DNA of 64,000 nucleotides from contig NZ_CP063401.1 of NCBI RefSeq assembly GCF_021729885.1, forward strand, positions 3,526,501-3,590,500, written 5' to 3'. The notes under the pieces are model-generated. The model was not told where the DNA came from. It saw only the letters and a program-made list of their open reading frames with translations, and made no database searches. Position 1 is the first letter of the stretch, and the number at the start of each line of letters is the position of its first letter. Origin of the DNA: Devosia sp. SL43. GTDB taxonomy: Bacteria > Pseudomonadota > Alphaproteobacteria > Rhizobiales > Devosiaceae. Positions 27,320 through 35,912 of the stretch are shown one piece after another. Both the position numbers and the translations under genes were made by a program.

Positions 27320-27403
27320 CGCCAGCAATTGGCCTTGCGGCAAGTGATTGCCGTGCTACATCTTTTGCCTAAAGGGCAAGCCCAAAGGACCTAGGAGGGA
27401 ACC

Positions 27404-28057
27404 ATGAAGTTCTTCGTCGATACTGCGGAAATCAAGGACATCAAGGAGCTCTATGCGACCGGTCTCCTCGACGGCGTCACCACCAATCCATCGCTGATTG
27501 CCAAGTCGGGCCGCGACTTCAAGGAAGTCATCGCCGAGATCTGCGCGCTGGTCCCCGGCCCGGTTTCGGCCGAAGTCGCCTCGCTTGAATATGAGGGCAT
27601 GGTTGCCGAAGGCGAGCACCTCGCCAAGATCGCATCCAACGTCGTCATCAAGCTGCCGCTGACGCTCAATGGCCTCAAGGCCACCAAGTACTTCCACGAC
27701 AAGGGCATCAAGACCAACGTCACGCTGTGTTTCTCGGCCAACCAGGCGCTGCTGGCTGCCAAGGTCGGCGCGACCTATATCTCGCCGTTCCTGGGTCGTC
27801 TCGATGACATCAACCTCGATGGCGTCGAGCTGATCGAGAACATCCGCACCATCTATGACAACTACCAGTTCGAGACCCAGATCCTGTCGGCCTCGATCCG
27901 CTCGCCCAACCACGTGACCCAGGTCGCGCTGGCCGGTTCGGACGTTGCCACCATCCCGCCCGACGTAATCCGCAAGCTGGCCAACCACCCGCTGACCAAT
28001 GCCGGCATTGAAGGCTTCCTGAAGGACTGGAAAGCCACGGGCCAGTCGATCCTTTAG
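27404..28057 (+). CDS. tal: Transaldolase-like protein (short TalC/FSA type)
   Basis: The 217-residue barrel starts [17 protein letters not shown] and includes [14 protein letters not shown], the Schiff-base Lys 83 in [37 protein letters not shown] and [12 protein letters not shown]. Short family members act either as transaldolase or as fructose-6-phosphate aldolase; sequence alone does not decide. In Hyphomicrobiales this gene usually serves as the pentose-phosphate transaldolase. A strong AGGAGGG precedes the ATG and a terminator follows, so this is a single-gene, well-expressed unit. Confidence 0.94.
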   Translation: MKFFVDTAEIKDIKELYATGLLDGVTTNPSLIAKSGRDFKEVIAEICALVPGPVSAEVASLEYEGMVAEGEHLAKIASNVVIKLPLTLNGLKATKYFHDKGIKTNVTLCFSANQALLAAKVGATYISPFLGRLDDINLDGVELIENIRTIYDNYQFETQILSASIRSPNHVTQVALAGSDVATIPPDVIRKLANHPLTNAGIEGFLKDWKATGQSIL

Positions 28058-28085
28058 GATCGCGTCGTCCGACATTGAACACCCG

Positions 28086-28120
28086 GAAGACCTCTCCCTC
28101 GGGTGAGGTCTTCTGCTTTT
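28086..28120 (+). terminator. Rho-independent terminator after tal
   Basis: GAAGACCTC (28086-28094) pairs with GAGGTCTTC (28105-28113) around a 10-nt loop and is followed by TGCTTTT. It lies 28 bp after the tal stop and 13 bp before the apbC start. Confidence 0.75.
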
Positions 28121-28132
28121 GTGGGGGCTCGC

Positions 28133-29212
28133 ATGGCCGATACCGAACTTGCCGCTGCCATAAAGTCCGCGCTTGCCGCCGTCGAAATCCCCGGCGGCGG
28201 TGACCTTGCCGGCTATGCCGGCCTTTCCGACATCATCGTCACCTCAGGTGCCGTCGCCTTCGCTATTGCGGTCGCTCCGGGCATGGAAGCCGCCTTCGGC
28301 CCGGCCCGCGAGCAGGCCGCTGCCGTGACGCAAAAGATCGCTGGCACGCGCAAGGTGATGGTCTCGCTCACCGGCGGGAAAGCGCCACCAAAGGCCGGTC
28401 CGACCTTCTCGCATGGCAAGCCGGTACCTGCAGGCAAGACCCCGGTGACTGGAATCAAGCACATCATCGCCGTTGGTTCGGGTAAGGGCGGCGTCGGGAA
28501 ATCCACCACCGCGGTCAATATCGCGCTGGCGCTCCAGGCCGAGGGCTTGCGCACTGGCATCCTCGATGCCGACCTTTATGGCCCCTCCATTCCAAAGCTA
28601 CTCGGACTTGAAGGCCAGCCCGCCATTCGCGACGATGGCATATTCTCCCCGCATGAGGCCTTTGGCCTCAAGGCGATGTCCATCGGCTCCATGTTGGTCA
28701 AGGACCAGGCCGTTGTCTGGCGTGGCCCCATGGCGACTTCGGCGCTGCGCCAACTGCTGCGCGAAACCGATTGGGGCGAACTCGATATCCTCGTCATCGA
28801 CCTGCCTCCCGGCACGGGCGATATCCATATTTCGCTGTTCCAGCAGGCCGAGGTCGACGGCGTCGTCATCGTCTCGACCCCGCAGGATCTGGCGTTGATC
28901 GATGCCAAGAAGGCCATCGACATGTTGCCGCGTTTCGGTGTGCCCATACTCGGCCTGGTCGAAAACATGAGCTACTTCATCGCTCCCGATACCGGCACAC
29001 GCTACGACATCTTCGGCTCCGGCGGCGCCGAGCGCGCCGCTGCCGACATGAACATGCCTTTCCTTGGTGCAATCCCGCTCGTCATGTCGATCCGCGAAGG
29101 CTCCGACGCCGGCCGCCCGCCAGTGGCAGCCAATCCCAGTGGTCCCGAGGCAGATGCCTTCCGCGCCATTGCTCGGCAGATACTGGCAAACACTCCAGGG
29201 TTGAGATCATGA
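28133..29212 (+). CDS. apbC: Mrp/ApbC-family iron-sulfur cluster carrier ATPase
   Basis: The 359-residue P-loop protein has an N-terminal MIP18-like region (about 1-85), the deviant Walker A GSGKGGVGKSTTAVNIALAL, DADLYGPSIPKLLGL, VIDLPPGTGDIHISLFQQ and VENMSYF. In the best studied members a CxxC follows NMSYF and binds the bridging Fe-S cluster at the dimer interface; here that place reads APDTG, so the two cysteines are missing. The rest of the fold is intact. ATG 28133 was chosen over an earlier one that lies in the terminator. A 44-codon gene overlaps its stop (ATGA). Confidence 0.92.
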   Translation: MADTELAAAIKSALAAVEIPGGGDLAGYAGLSDIIVTSGAVAFAIAVAPGMEAAFGPAREQAAAVTQKIAGTRKVMVSLTGGKAPPKAGPTFSHGKPVPAGKTPVTGIKHIIAVGSGKGGVGKSTTAVNIALALQAEGLRTGILDADLYGPSIPKLLGLEGQPAIRDDGIFSPHEAFGLKAMSIGSMLVKDQAVVWRGPMATSALRQLLRETDWGELDILVIDLPPGTGDIHISLFQQAEVDGVVIVSTPQDLALIDAKKAIDMLPRFGVPILGLVENMSYFIAPDTGTRYDIFGSGGAERAAADMNMPFLGAIPLVMSIREGSDAGRPPVAANPSGPEADAFRAIARQILANTPGLRS

Positions 29213-29343
29213 TGAGGGCATTGATTTTGTGGGTTCAAGGGCTTCTCGGCTTTCGGTCGAAGCCTATCAGGCGCGATGATCCATTCGCGGTATTTGAGGA
29301 GTGGAGTACCGAGGCCGACAGGCGAGCTTACCGAGACCTTTAG
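29209..29343 (+). CDS. 44-aa protein translationally coupled to apbC
   Basis: ATG 29209 overlaps the apbC TGA (ATGA), and TAG 29341 ends it. The protein starts with a short hydrophobic stretch (MMRALILWVQGLLGF), then RSKPIRRDDPF, and ends FEEWSTEADRRAYRDL. The acidic/aromatic 'F-x-E-W-x-x-E-A-D-x-x-A-Y' tail recalls tails of small Hyphomicrobiales proteins, among them some antitoxin-like ones, from memory only. The coupling to apbC and the clean codon pattern support it as a real gene. Function is unknown. Confidence 0.6.
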   Translation: MMRALILWVQGLLGFRSKPIRRDDPFAVFEEWSTEADRRAYRDL

Positions 29344-29371
29344 AGGCCCGCGCAGGGAGCCGTCGACTTTC

Positions 29372-29398
29372 TGCAATCGATTGCGTAAATCGATTGCA
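29372..29398. promoter_or_regulatory. LacI-family operator upstream of the beta-glucosidase gene
   Basis: TGCAATCGA (29372-29380) and TCGATTGCA (29390-29398) are perfect inverted arms. The left part alone is a 12-bp palindrome, GCAATCGATTGC (29373-29384), and AATCGATT is repeated 13 bp later. CG-centred palindromes of this type are typical LacI-family sites. It lies 54 bp before the GH1 start, so sugar-relieved repression is likely. Confidence 0.65.
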
Positions 29399-29451
29399 TC
29401 GGCTATCTGGCTTCTCCAAACACGGCGAAAGCGCCGGCCAGAGGAGCGTCC

Positions 29452-30762
29452 ATGTTCTCGATCAACCGTAAGGATTTCGGTCCGGATTTCACCTTTGGTG
29501 TCGCCACCGCCGCCTACCAGATCGAGGGCGGCCAGCGCGATGGCCGCGGCACGTCGATCTGGGATACGTTCTCGTCCACGCCAGGCAATGTCCATAATGG
29601 CGATACCGGCATCAATGCCTGCAACCACTACGAACTCTGGCCGCAGGATCTGGACCTGATCCGCGATGGCGGCTTCGACGGCTATCGCTTTTCCTTCGCC
29701 TGGCCGCGGCTGATCCCCGAAGGCACAGGTCAGGTCAACCAAGCCGGCCTCGACTTCTATGACCGTCTCGTCGACGGCATGCTCGAACGCGGCCTAAAGC
29801 CCTATGCCACGCTCTACCATTGGGACCTGCCGTCGGCCCTGCAGGACAAGGGCGGCTGGATGAATCGTGATATTGCCAGCTGGTTCGGCGACTACGCCGC
29901 GCTCATCGCCCAAAAATTCGGCGATCGCCTGCATGCCACCGCCACCATCAACGAGCCGTGGTGCGTGGCTTTCCTCAGCCACTATCTGGGCATCCACGCG
30001 CCGGGCTATCGCGACATGCGCGCCGCAGCCCGTGCGATGCACCATGTGCTCTTCGCCCACGGCACGGCCATCGACGCCCTGCGTGCGAATGGCGCCAAGA
30101 ACCTGGGCATCGTGCTCAACCTCGAAAAGTCCGAAGCCGCGTCCGACAAGCCAGAAGATCTGGCGGCCATGGATCTCGGCGATGCCTTGTTCAACCGCTG
30201 GTATCTTGGCGGCGTGCTCAAGGGACAGTATCCGGAGGTCGTCACCACCTGGCTGGGCGATAACCTGCCTGCCGGCTATCAGAACGACATGGAAGTGGTG
30301 TCCCGTCCGCTCGATTGGCTGGGCATCAATTACTACACCCGCGGACTCTACAAGGCCGGCACCGACGGCAGCCCGATCGAACAGGTCAAGGGTCCGCTGG
30401 AAAAGACCGATATCGGCTGGGAAATCTACCCCAAAGGCCTCAGCGACCTGCTGGTCCGCGTCTCCAACGACTATACCAAGATCCCGCTCTATGTGACCGA
30501 GAACGGCATGGCCGAAGTCGAGGGCAATGACGACCCGCGTCGCGTGCGCTACTACGAGGACCACCTGCAGGCCGTTTTGGCTGCGCGGGAGCAGGGCGCC
30601 GATGTGCGCGGCTATTTCGCCTGGTCGCTGCTCGACAACTACGAATGGGCCGAGGGCTACAACAAGCGCTTCGGAATCGTCCATGTCGACTACGAAACCC
30701 AACAGCGGACGCCGAAGTCGAGCTATCACGCCTTCCAGGGCATGCTGCACAATACGCGTTGA
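29452..30762 (+). CDS. GH1 beta-glucosidase
   Basis: The 436-residue cytoplasmic enzyme cleaves beta-glucosides such as cellobiose. It has FTFGVATAAYQIEGG near the start, YRFSFAWPRLIP, the acid/base Glu 168 in TINEPW, INYYTRG, the nucleophile Glu 350 in YVTENGMAE, and WSLLDNYEWAEGYNKRFGIVHVDY at the end (given in part). Length fits GH1. GAGGAG lies seven bases before the ATG. It lies behind the LacI-type operator, with its own promoter region of about 110 bp. No transporter gene is adjacent. Confidence 0.95.
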   Translation: MFSINRKDFGPDFTFGVATAAYQIEGGQRDGRGTSIWDTFSSTPGNVHNGDTGINACNHYELWPQDLDLIRDGGFDGYRFSFAWPRLIPEGTGQVNQAGLDFYDRLVDGMLERGLKPYATLYHWDLPSALQDKGGWMNRDIASWFGDYAALIAQKFGDRLHATATINEPWCVAFLSHYLGIHAPGYRDMRAAARAMHHVLFAHGTAIDALRANGAKNLGIVLNLEKSEAASDKPEDLAAMDLGDALFNRWYLGGVLKGQYPEVVTTWLGDNLPAGYQNDMEVVSRPLDWLGINYYTRGLYKAGTDGSPIEQVKGPLEKTDIGWEIYPKGLSDLLVRVSNDYTKIPLYVTENGMAEVEGNDDPRRVRYYEDHLQAVLAAREQGADVRGYFAWSLLDNYEWAEGYNKRFGIVHVDYETQQRTPKSSYHAFQGMLHNTR

Positions 30763-30816
30763 CGCGGCTTGCTTTTGCGTCCGGGTTCGCGCGAGGGTGT
30801 TCGCGCGTAAACCTGG

Positions 30817-31497
30817 ATGCTTCTTGCCTTGAGTGATTTCGAAGACCTCGACCCAGACCTGATGCGCCTTGACCGCATGCTGGATGCCTTGGGCGACGAC
30901 GCCATGGTGCTGGGGCAACTCGACGGATACCTGTGCGGGATCATCGTGTCGCCACAGGAGATCGACGAAGCTGAATGGCTGCCGGGCGTATTCGGGGTCG
31001 AGGTGACCAATACGGGCGACGCCGCCATGCTCGGCGTCGATATGGCGGAGCTCTCCCAACTCATACTCGCCCGTCGCGATGCCATCACTGCTGAATTGGC
31101 CGCGGACCGCTACCAGCCGCTTTACGACGTCGACGGTGATGACGTTCTCTGGGAAATCTGGCTCGATGGCTTCGAGCAGGCCATGGGCCTGCGCCTCCGC
31201 AGCTGGGAAAAGCTGCTGCAGAGCCACAAGGAATCGCGCGCCCAGGAGGCGGCGTTCGGCATCACCGACCTGCTCGCCGTCAGCGATCCCCGGATGCCGG
31301 AGGCAGAGCGGAACGATCCCGCGATTGCCAACCTGATCCGGGAGGCTCCAGGCATCATCCCGCGTTTGGCCGGCGAACTTTATCGCGCCCATCGCCTGGC
31401 CGCGCCCCAGGCGCCCCTGCGCGTTGCTTCAACAGGGCGCAATGACCCGTGCCCCTGCGGCTCGGGCTTCAAATACAAGCGCTGCCATGGCGCCTGA
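30817..31497 (+). CDS. YecA/UPF0149-like protein with C-terminal SEC-C zinc motif
   Basis: The 226-residue protein has an N-terminal helical UPF0149/YgfB-like domain (LDRMLDALGDDAMVLGQLDG, YLCGIIVSP, WLPGVFG) and a C-terminal SEC-C motif, CPCGSGFKYKRCH, with zinc ligands C212, C214, C223 and H224. SEC-C tails, as in SecA, bind zinc and often ribosomes or SecB. YecA-type proteins may therefore act near the ribosome or translocon. The start ATG 30817 has only a weak upstream site. It lies between the two sugar hydrolase genes without an obvious link to them. Confidence 0.9.
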   Translation: MLLALSDFEDLDPDLMRLDRMLDALGDDAMVLGQLDGYLCGIIVSPQEIDEAEWLPGVFGVEVTNTGDAAMLGVDMAELSQLILARRDAITAELAADRYQPLYDVDGDDVLWEIWLDGFEQAMGLRLRSWEKLLQSHKESRAQEAAFGITDLLAVSDPRMPEAERNDPAIANLIREAPGIIPRLAGELYRAHRLAAPQAPLRVASTGRNDPCPCGSGFKYKRCHGA

Positions 31498-31521
31498 ACA
31501 CCCGTTTTCCCGGAGACGACC

Positions 31522-33195
31522 ATGTCTGCCATATCGATGATGACCGAGCCCAAGACTGTCGAGGATGCTGCTATCGACAGGGATTGGTGGCGCGGTGCGG
31601 TGATCTACCAGATCTACCCGCGCTCCTTTCAGGACCAGAATGGTGATGGCGTCGGCGATCTGGTCGGTATCACCAGCCGCCTGGACTACGTCGCCGATCT
31701 GGGCGTCGATGCCATCTGGTTGTCGCCGGTCTTCACCAGCCCGATGAAGGATTTCGGCTACGACGTTTCCGACTACCGGGGCATCGACCCCAGCTTCGGC
31801 ACGCTGGAAGACTTCGATCGCCTTGTGCAGAAGGCCCATTCGCTCGGCCTCAAGGTTATCGTCGACCAAGTGATTTCGCACTCGTCCGACAAGCATCCCT
31901 GGTTCTCGGAAAGCCGTCAGAACCGCACCAATGCCCGCTCGGACTGGTATGTTTGGGCCGATCCCAATCCCGACGGCACGCCGCCCAATAACTGGCTCTC
32001 GATCTTTGGTGGCTCGGCCTGGCAGTGGGATTCCAGGCGCATGCAGTATTACATGCACAATTTCCTGGTCTCCCAGCCTGACCTCAACTTCCACAACCCC
32101 GAAGTGCAGGACGCGCTGCTCGGCGACATGCGCTTCTGGCTCGAGCGCGGCGTCGATGGCTTCCGCCTCGACACTGTGAACTTCTACTTCCACTCGACGG
32201 GTCTGGAATCCAACCCAGTCGTCAGGCCCGAGGATTTCAATGCCTCGACCGCTCCGGCAGTGAATCCCTACAATTTCCAGGAGCACCTGTTCGACAAGTC
32301 GCGCCCGGAAAACCTCGATTTCCTCAAGCGCCTGCGCGCCATGATGGACGAATATCCGGGCACAACCACCGTTGGTGAAATCGGCGACAGCCAGCACCAG
32401 CTTGAAATCATGGCGCAATACACGTCAGGCGAAGATCGCCTGCACATGGCCTATACATTCGATTATCTGGGCGGCGAGTTCTCCGCCAAGCACTTCCGCG
32501 ATTCAATCGCTGCCACCGAAGCCGGCGCGCCGGATGGCTGGATCTGCCTCGCCTTCTCCAACCACGACGTGGTCCGCCATGTCAGCCGCTGGGCCACCCA
32601 CGGGCAGGAGGCTGCCTTCACCCGTCTCGCTGCCACGCTGATCCTGGCCATGCGCGGCTCGGTCTGCCTCTATCAGGGCGAGGAACTGGGTCTCAAGGAG
32701 GCTGAACTGGCTTTCGAGGATCTGGTCGATCCCTATGGCATCGAATTCTGGCCGCAGTTCAAGGGCCGCGACGGCTGCCGCACGCCCATGGTCTGGCAGG
32801 CCCACGCCTCCAACGGCGCCTTCTCCACCGCCAACAAGACCTGGCTCCCTGTGCCCGCCGAACACCTTGTTCACGCCGTGGATACCCAGGACAAGGTCGA
32901 CGGTTCGGTGCTCGAATTCTACCGCGCGCTGCTCCAGTTCCGGAAAGCTCACCCGGCACTGGCCAAGGGCACCATCGAACTGGTCGATGCCATCAATCCG
33001 GACGTACTGGCCTTCATCCGCGTGCATGAGAGCGAGCGCCTGCTCTGCGTGTTCAATATGAGCGAGGCAGCGGCAGAATTCGCCGTGCCGGCAGGGCTGG
33101 CTCCGGCCGCCGCCGGCTGCCCTGGCGTCCGGGCGGCCGTGATCGATGGTGAAATCGATCTGGAGCCATTCGGGGCCTATATCGGCGTGCTGTAA
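31522..33195 (+). CDS. GH13 alpha-glucosidase (second paralogue)
   Basis: This 557-residue enzyme is close in sequence to the GH13 protein at 19674 but has about 16 extra N-terminal residues. It carries DWWRGAVIYQIYPRSFQD, GYDVSDYRGID, nucleophile D217 in GVDGFRLDTV, acid/base E286 in TVGEIGD and D349 in SNHDVVRH. A GGAG site six bases upstream fixes ATG 31522. Both paralogues are expected to cleave short alpha-glucosides in the cytoplasm; differences after the acid/base region may change linkage preference. It follows the SEC-C gene by 24 bp. Confidence 0.94.
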   Translation: MSAISMMTEPKTVEDAAIDRDWWRGAVIYQIYPRSFQDQNGDGVGDLVGITSRLDYVADLGVDAIWLSPVFTSPMKDFGYDVSDYRGIDPSFGTLEDFDRLVQKAHSLGLKVIVDQVISHSSDKHPWFSESRQNRTNARSDWYVWADPNPDGTPPNNWLSIFGGSAWQWDSRRMQYYMHNFLVSQPDLNFHNPEVQDALLGDMRFWLERGVDGFRLDTVNFYFHSTGLESNPVVRPEDFNASTAPAVNPYNFQEHLFDKSRPENLDFLKRLRAMMDEYPGTTTVGEIGDSQHQLEIMAQYTSGEDRLHMAYTFDYLGGEFSAKHFRDSIAATEAGAPDGWICLAFSNHDVVRHVSRWATHGQEAAFTRLAATLILAMRGSVCLYQGEELGLKEAELAFEDLVDPYGIEFWPQFKGRDGCRTPMVWQAHASNGAFSTANKTWLPVPAEHLVHAVDTQDKVDGSVLEFYRALLQFRKAHPALAKGTIELVDAINPDVLAFIRVHESERLLCVFNMSEAAAEFAVPAGLAPAAAGCPGVRAAVIDGEIDLEPFGAYIGVL

Positions 33196-33268
33196 GAATA
33201 ATGCGGGCCAGGTGGAACCAAATCCATCCGGCCTGCTTCCCTCCCTGTTATCGGGAGGAAACACAATC

Positions 33269-34237
33269 ATGAAATCTCTGCTGACCACCCTGGCCGTCGC
33301 CGGGGCGCTCGCCATGTCTGCGCCCTCGTTTGCCCAGGACTTTCCCAACAAGCCCATCAACCTGGTCGTGCCCTTCGCTGCCGGCGGCTCGACTGACCTG
33401 GTGGGCCGTGTTGTCGCCGAGGCCATGAGCGCCCAGCTCGGCCAGCAGGTGCTTGTCGTCAACCAGGCCGGCGCCGGTGGGGTCCTTGGTGCGACTGCCG
33501 TGGCCGATGCGCCGCCAGATGGCTACACCATCCTCATGGGCACCATCGCCACCCACGCCCTCAGTGCCTCGCTCTACGCCACGCCGCCCTTCGATCCATC
33601 GGCCGATTTCGCGCCGATCTCGCTGCTGGTGACGGTGCCGAACGTGCTGCTGGTGAACCCCGACTTCCCGGCCAACACGGTGGAAGAGCTGATTGCCAAG
33701 CTCAAGTCCGAGCCGGAGACCCACGCCTATGCCTCATCGGGCAACGGCACGCCGCTGCATCTTTCGGGCGAGCTGTTCAAGTCCATGACGTCAACCGACA
33801 TGGTGCATGTGCCCTATCAAGGCTCAGGTCCCGCACTTGTCGACGCGCTCTCCGGCGCCGTCCCGATCATCTTCGACAATCTGCCCTCGGCAACCGAGCA
33901 CATGAAGGCCGGCACTCTGCGCCCGCTCGCCGTCACCACGCTCGAACGGGCCGCCAGCTTCCCTGATGTGCCGACCATGGATGAGGCCGGCGTCCCGGGC
34001 TACGAGACCAACACCTGGAACGCGCTGTTTGCTCCGACGGGCACCCCGCCCGAGGTGTTGGCCAAGCTGAATGAAGCCGCCGTGGCGGCGGTAAGCGATC
34101 CCGCGGTGAAGGAGCGCCTTGCTGGCGTTGGTGCCATCGTGGTGGGCTCCACGGCGGAAGAACTGGCGGCGCATGTCGCGTCCGAAGTCGCGCGCTGGAA
34201 GCCGGTGATCGAGGCGGCCGGGGTGACGATCCAGTAG
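33269..34237 (+). CDS. Bug/TctC-type periplasmic binding protein, orphan
   Basis: The 322-residue protein has a signal peptide (MKSLLTTLAVAGALAMSAPS, cleaved near FAQ) and the Bug-family pattern: FPNKPINLVVPFAAGGSTDL, VVNQAGAGGVLGA, PPDGYTILMGTIATHA, YASSGNGTPLHLSGE, HVPYQGSGPALVDALSG and AGTLRPLAVTT. Such proteins bind carboxylates for tripartite tricarboxylate transporters (TctABC), but no tctA or tctB is nearby, as is common for this family. GGGAGG before ATG 33269 fixes the start. A family B repeat lies right after the stop. Confidence 0.93.
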   Translation: MKSLLTTLAVAGALAMSAPSFAQDFPNKPINLVVPFAAGGSTDLVGRVVAEAMSAQLGQQVLVVNQAGAGGVLGATAVADAPPDGYTILMGTIATHALSASLYATPPFDPSADFAPISLLVTVPNVLLVNPDFPANTVEELIAKLKSEPETHAYASSGNGTPLHLSGELFKSMTSTDMVHVPYQGSGPALVDALSGAVPIIFDNLPSATEHMKAGTLRPLAVTTLERAASFPDVPTMDEAGVPGYETNTWNALFAPTGTPPEVLAKLNEAAVAAVSDPAVKERLAGVGAIVVGSTAEELAAHVASEVARWKPVIEAAGVTIQ

Positions 34238-34244
34238 GACATGC

Positions 34245-34352
34245 CCCACCCACCGGGCGTCACCCTCGGGCTTGACCCAAGGGTCCTGTACTTACTGGAC
34301 GCTCCGCAAGTATAGAGCCCTCGGGTCAGGCCCGAGGGTGACGATCGAGTGT
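34245..34352. repeat. Long inverted-repeat element, family B (copy 2)
   Basis: It shares the flanks CCCACCCACCGG and GATCGAGTGTG and the CCCTCGGG-type arms with the copy at 7722-7831, but its arms (34259-34284 and 34317-34342) carry several mismatches. The right arm overlaps the 3' end of the ABC ATPase gene on the minus strand and supplies its last codons and stop. Confidence 0.85.
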
Positions 34353-35912
34353 GGCTGACGCGATGGTGCCAATCTCCGGCAATCGCGCCCCGACCAGCTC
34401 CCGCGTCAGCCGGTGCTGCGGTCGGGCGAAGATTTCCGCCGGCTTGCCCGCTTCGACGATTTTACCCGCCTCCATCACCAGCACGCGATCCGCCATGGCG
34501 CGCACCATGTCGAGGTCGTGGCTGATGATGAGGTAGGTCAGCCCGAAATCGGCCTGCAATCGGGCCAGCAGCGCCAGCACCTCGCCGCGCACCGACACGT
34601 CCAGGGCCGATACCGGCTCGTCCAGCACCAGCAGTTTCGGCCGCGTCACCAGCGCCCGTGCAATGGCCAACCGCTGCCGCTGCCCGCCCGAAAATTCATG
34701 CGGGTAGCGCTCGAGCATATCGGCGTGGAGGCCCACGGCCTCGACGGCCTCCTCCAGCCGCGCCCGTACCGTGTCGAGCTGCAGACCCGGCTCCAGCCGC
34801 AGCGGCTCGGCCAAAGAATCCCCGATCGTCCGCCGCGGATTGAAGCTGCCGAACGGGTCCTGGAACACCAGCGACACGTCGCGCCGCAGCGCCTTGGGCA
34901 GGTCCGATCCGTGATAGGGCACGCCGTCGAGCCGCACCTCGCCAGAGGTCGCCTTGTCCAGCCCGACAATGATCTTGGCCAAAGTGGTCTTGCCACAGCC
35001 CGATGGCCCCACCAGCGCCAGGCATTCCGCTGCGGCCACCGAGAAGCTCACCTGGTTTACCGCCCGCAGAGGTTTCTGACCCCACCACAGGGCGCCACCC
35101 TGCCTGTAGTCCCGGGTGATCTTGTCCACTTCCAGCAGCGTCGTTCCGATCGGCGGCCGCGACAGCGGACGGATATCGAAGCGCGACGCCGCCACCAGTT
35201 TCTGGGTATAGACCTGCCGCGGCGCCGAGAAGACTGACGTCGCCAGTCCCGTTTCGACCAGCTTGCCGCGATGCATTACCGCCACCCGCGAACACAGCGC
35301 GCCGACCGCCTTGAGGTCGTGGCTGATGAATAGCAGGGCCATATGCCGGCGCTCGCAGATCTCCGCGATCAGGTCGAGCACCTTGCGCTGGGTGATTAGA
35401 TCGAGCGCCGAGGTTGGCTCGTCGGCGATTAGCAGGTCCGGCTCGCTGGCCAGCGCCATGGCGATCATCACTCGCTGGCGCTGCCCGCCCGATAATTGGT
35501 GCGGAAAGCGCTCGCCATGGCGATGCTCGAGGCCCACTTCGGTCAGCAGCGCATCGACCTCAGTGCCGGCGTCATTGAGCCGGATCGCCTCTTCGATCTG
35601 ATCGCCGACGCGCATCAGCGGATTTAGCGCCGTCATCGGCTCCTGGAACACCATGCCGATACGTTTGCCGCGCAGCCGCGCCATCTCGCGCTCCGACGAG
35701 GGCAGGGGGGTGCCATCGAAGGCGATGCTCCCACCCATCCTGGCGCCTTCGGGCAAAAGCCCCGTTACCGCCAGCGCCGTCAGCGTCTTGCCCGAGCCGC
35801 TTTCACCGATAATGCCGAAGCGCTCGCCCCGCTGCAGCGTAAGGCTCACATCGCTGACCGCTTCGGTCGCCCCGAAGCGCACGGAAAGTCCGGAAACCTT
35901 AAGCAAGGACAT
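34326..35912 (-). CDS. Peptide-type ABC importer, double ATPase subunit (two fused NBDs)
   Basis: The 528-residue protein holds two ABC domains. The first has Walker [11 protein letters not shown], signature [15 protein letters not shown] and Walker [10 protein letters not shown]. The second has Walker [11 protein letters not shown], signature [15 protein letters not shown] and Walker [10 protein letters not shown]. Each is followed by the C-terminal region found in oligopeptide transporter ATPases. It powers the importer whose permeases and binding protein are encoded upstream. ATG 35912 overlaps the permease stop by 14 nt. The last eight or so residues (TLDRHPRA) and the stop lie within a family B repeat, so the natural end of the gene has been replaced or extended. 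Confidence 0.95.
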   Translation of the reverse strand: MSLLKVSGLSVRFGATEAVSDVSLTLQRGERFGIIGESGSGKTLTALAVTGLLPEGARMGGSIAFDGTPLPSSEREMARLRGKRIGMVFQEPMTALNPLMRVGDQIEEAIRLNDAGTEVDALLTEVGLEHRHGERFPHQLSGGQRQRVMIAMALASEPDLLIADEPTSALDLITQRKVLDLIAEICERRHMALLFISHDLKAVGALCSRVAVMHRGKLVETGLATSVFSAPRQVYTQKLVAASRFDIRPLSRPPIGTTLLEVDKITRDYRQGGALWWGQKPLRAVNQVSFSVAAAECLALVGPSGCGKTTLAKIIVGLDKATSGEVRLDGVPYHGSDLPKALRRDVSLVFQDPFGSFNPRRTIGDSLAEPLRLEPGLQLDTVRARLEEAVEAVGLHADMLERYPHEFSGGQRQRLAIARALVTRPKLLVLDEPVSALDVSVRGEVLALLARLQADFGLTYLIISHDLDMVRAMADRVLVMEAGKIVEAGKPAEIFARPQHRLTRELVGARLPEIGTIASATLDRHPRA

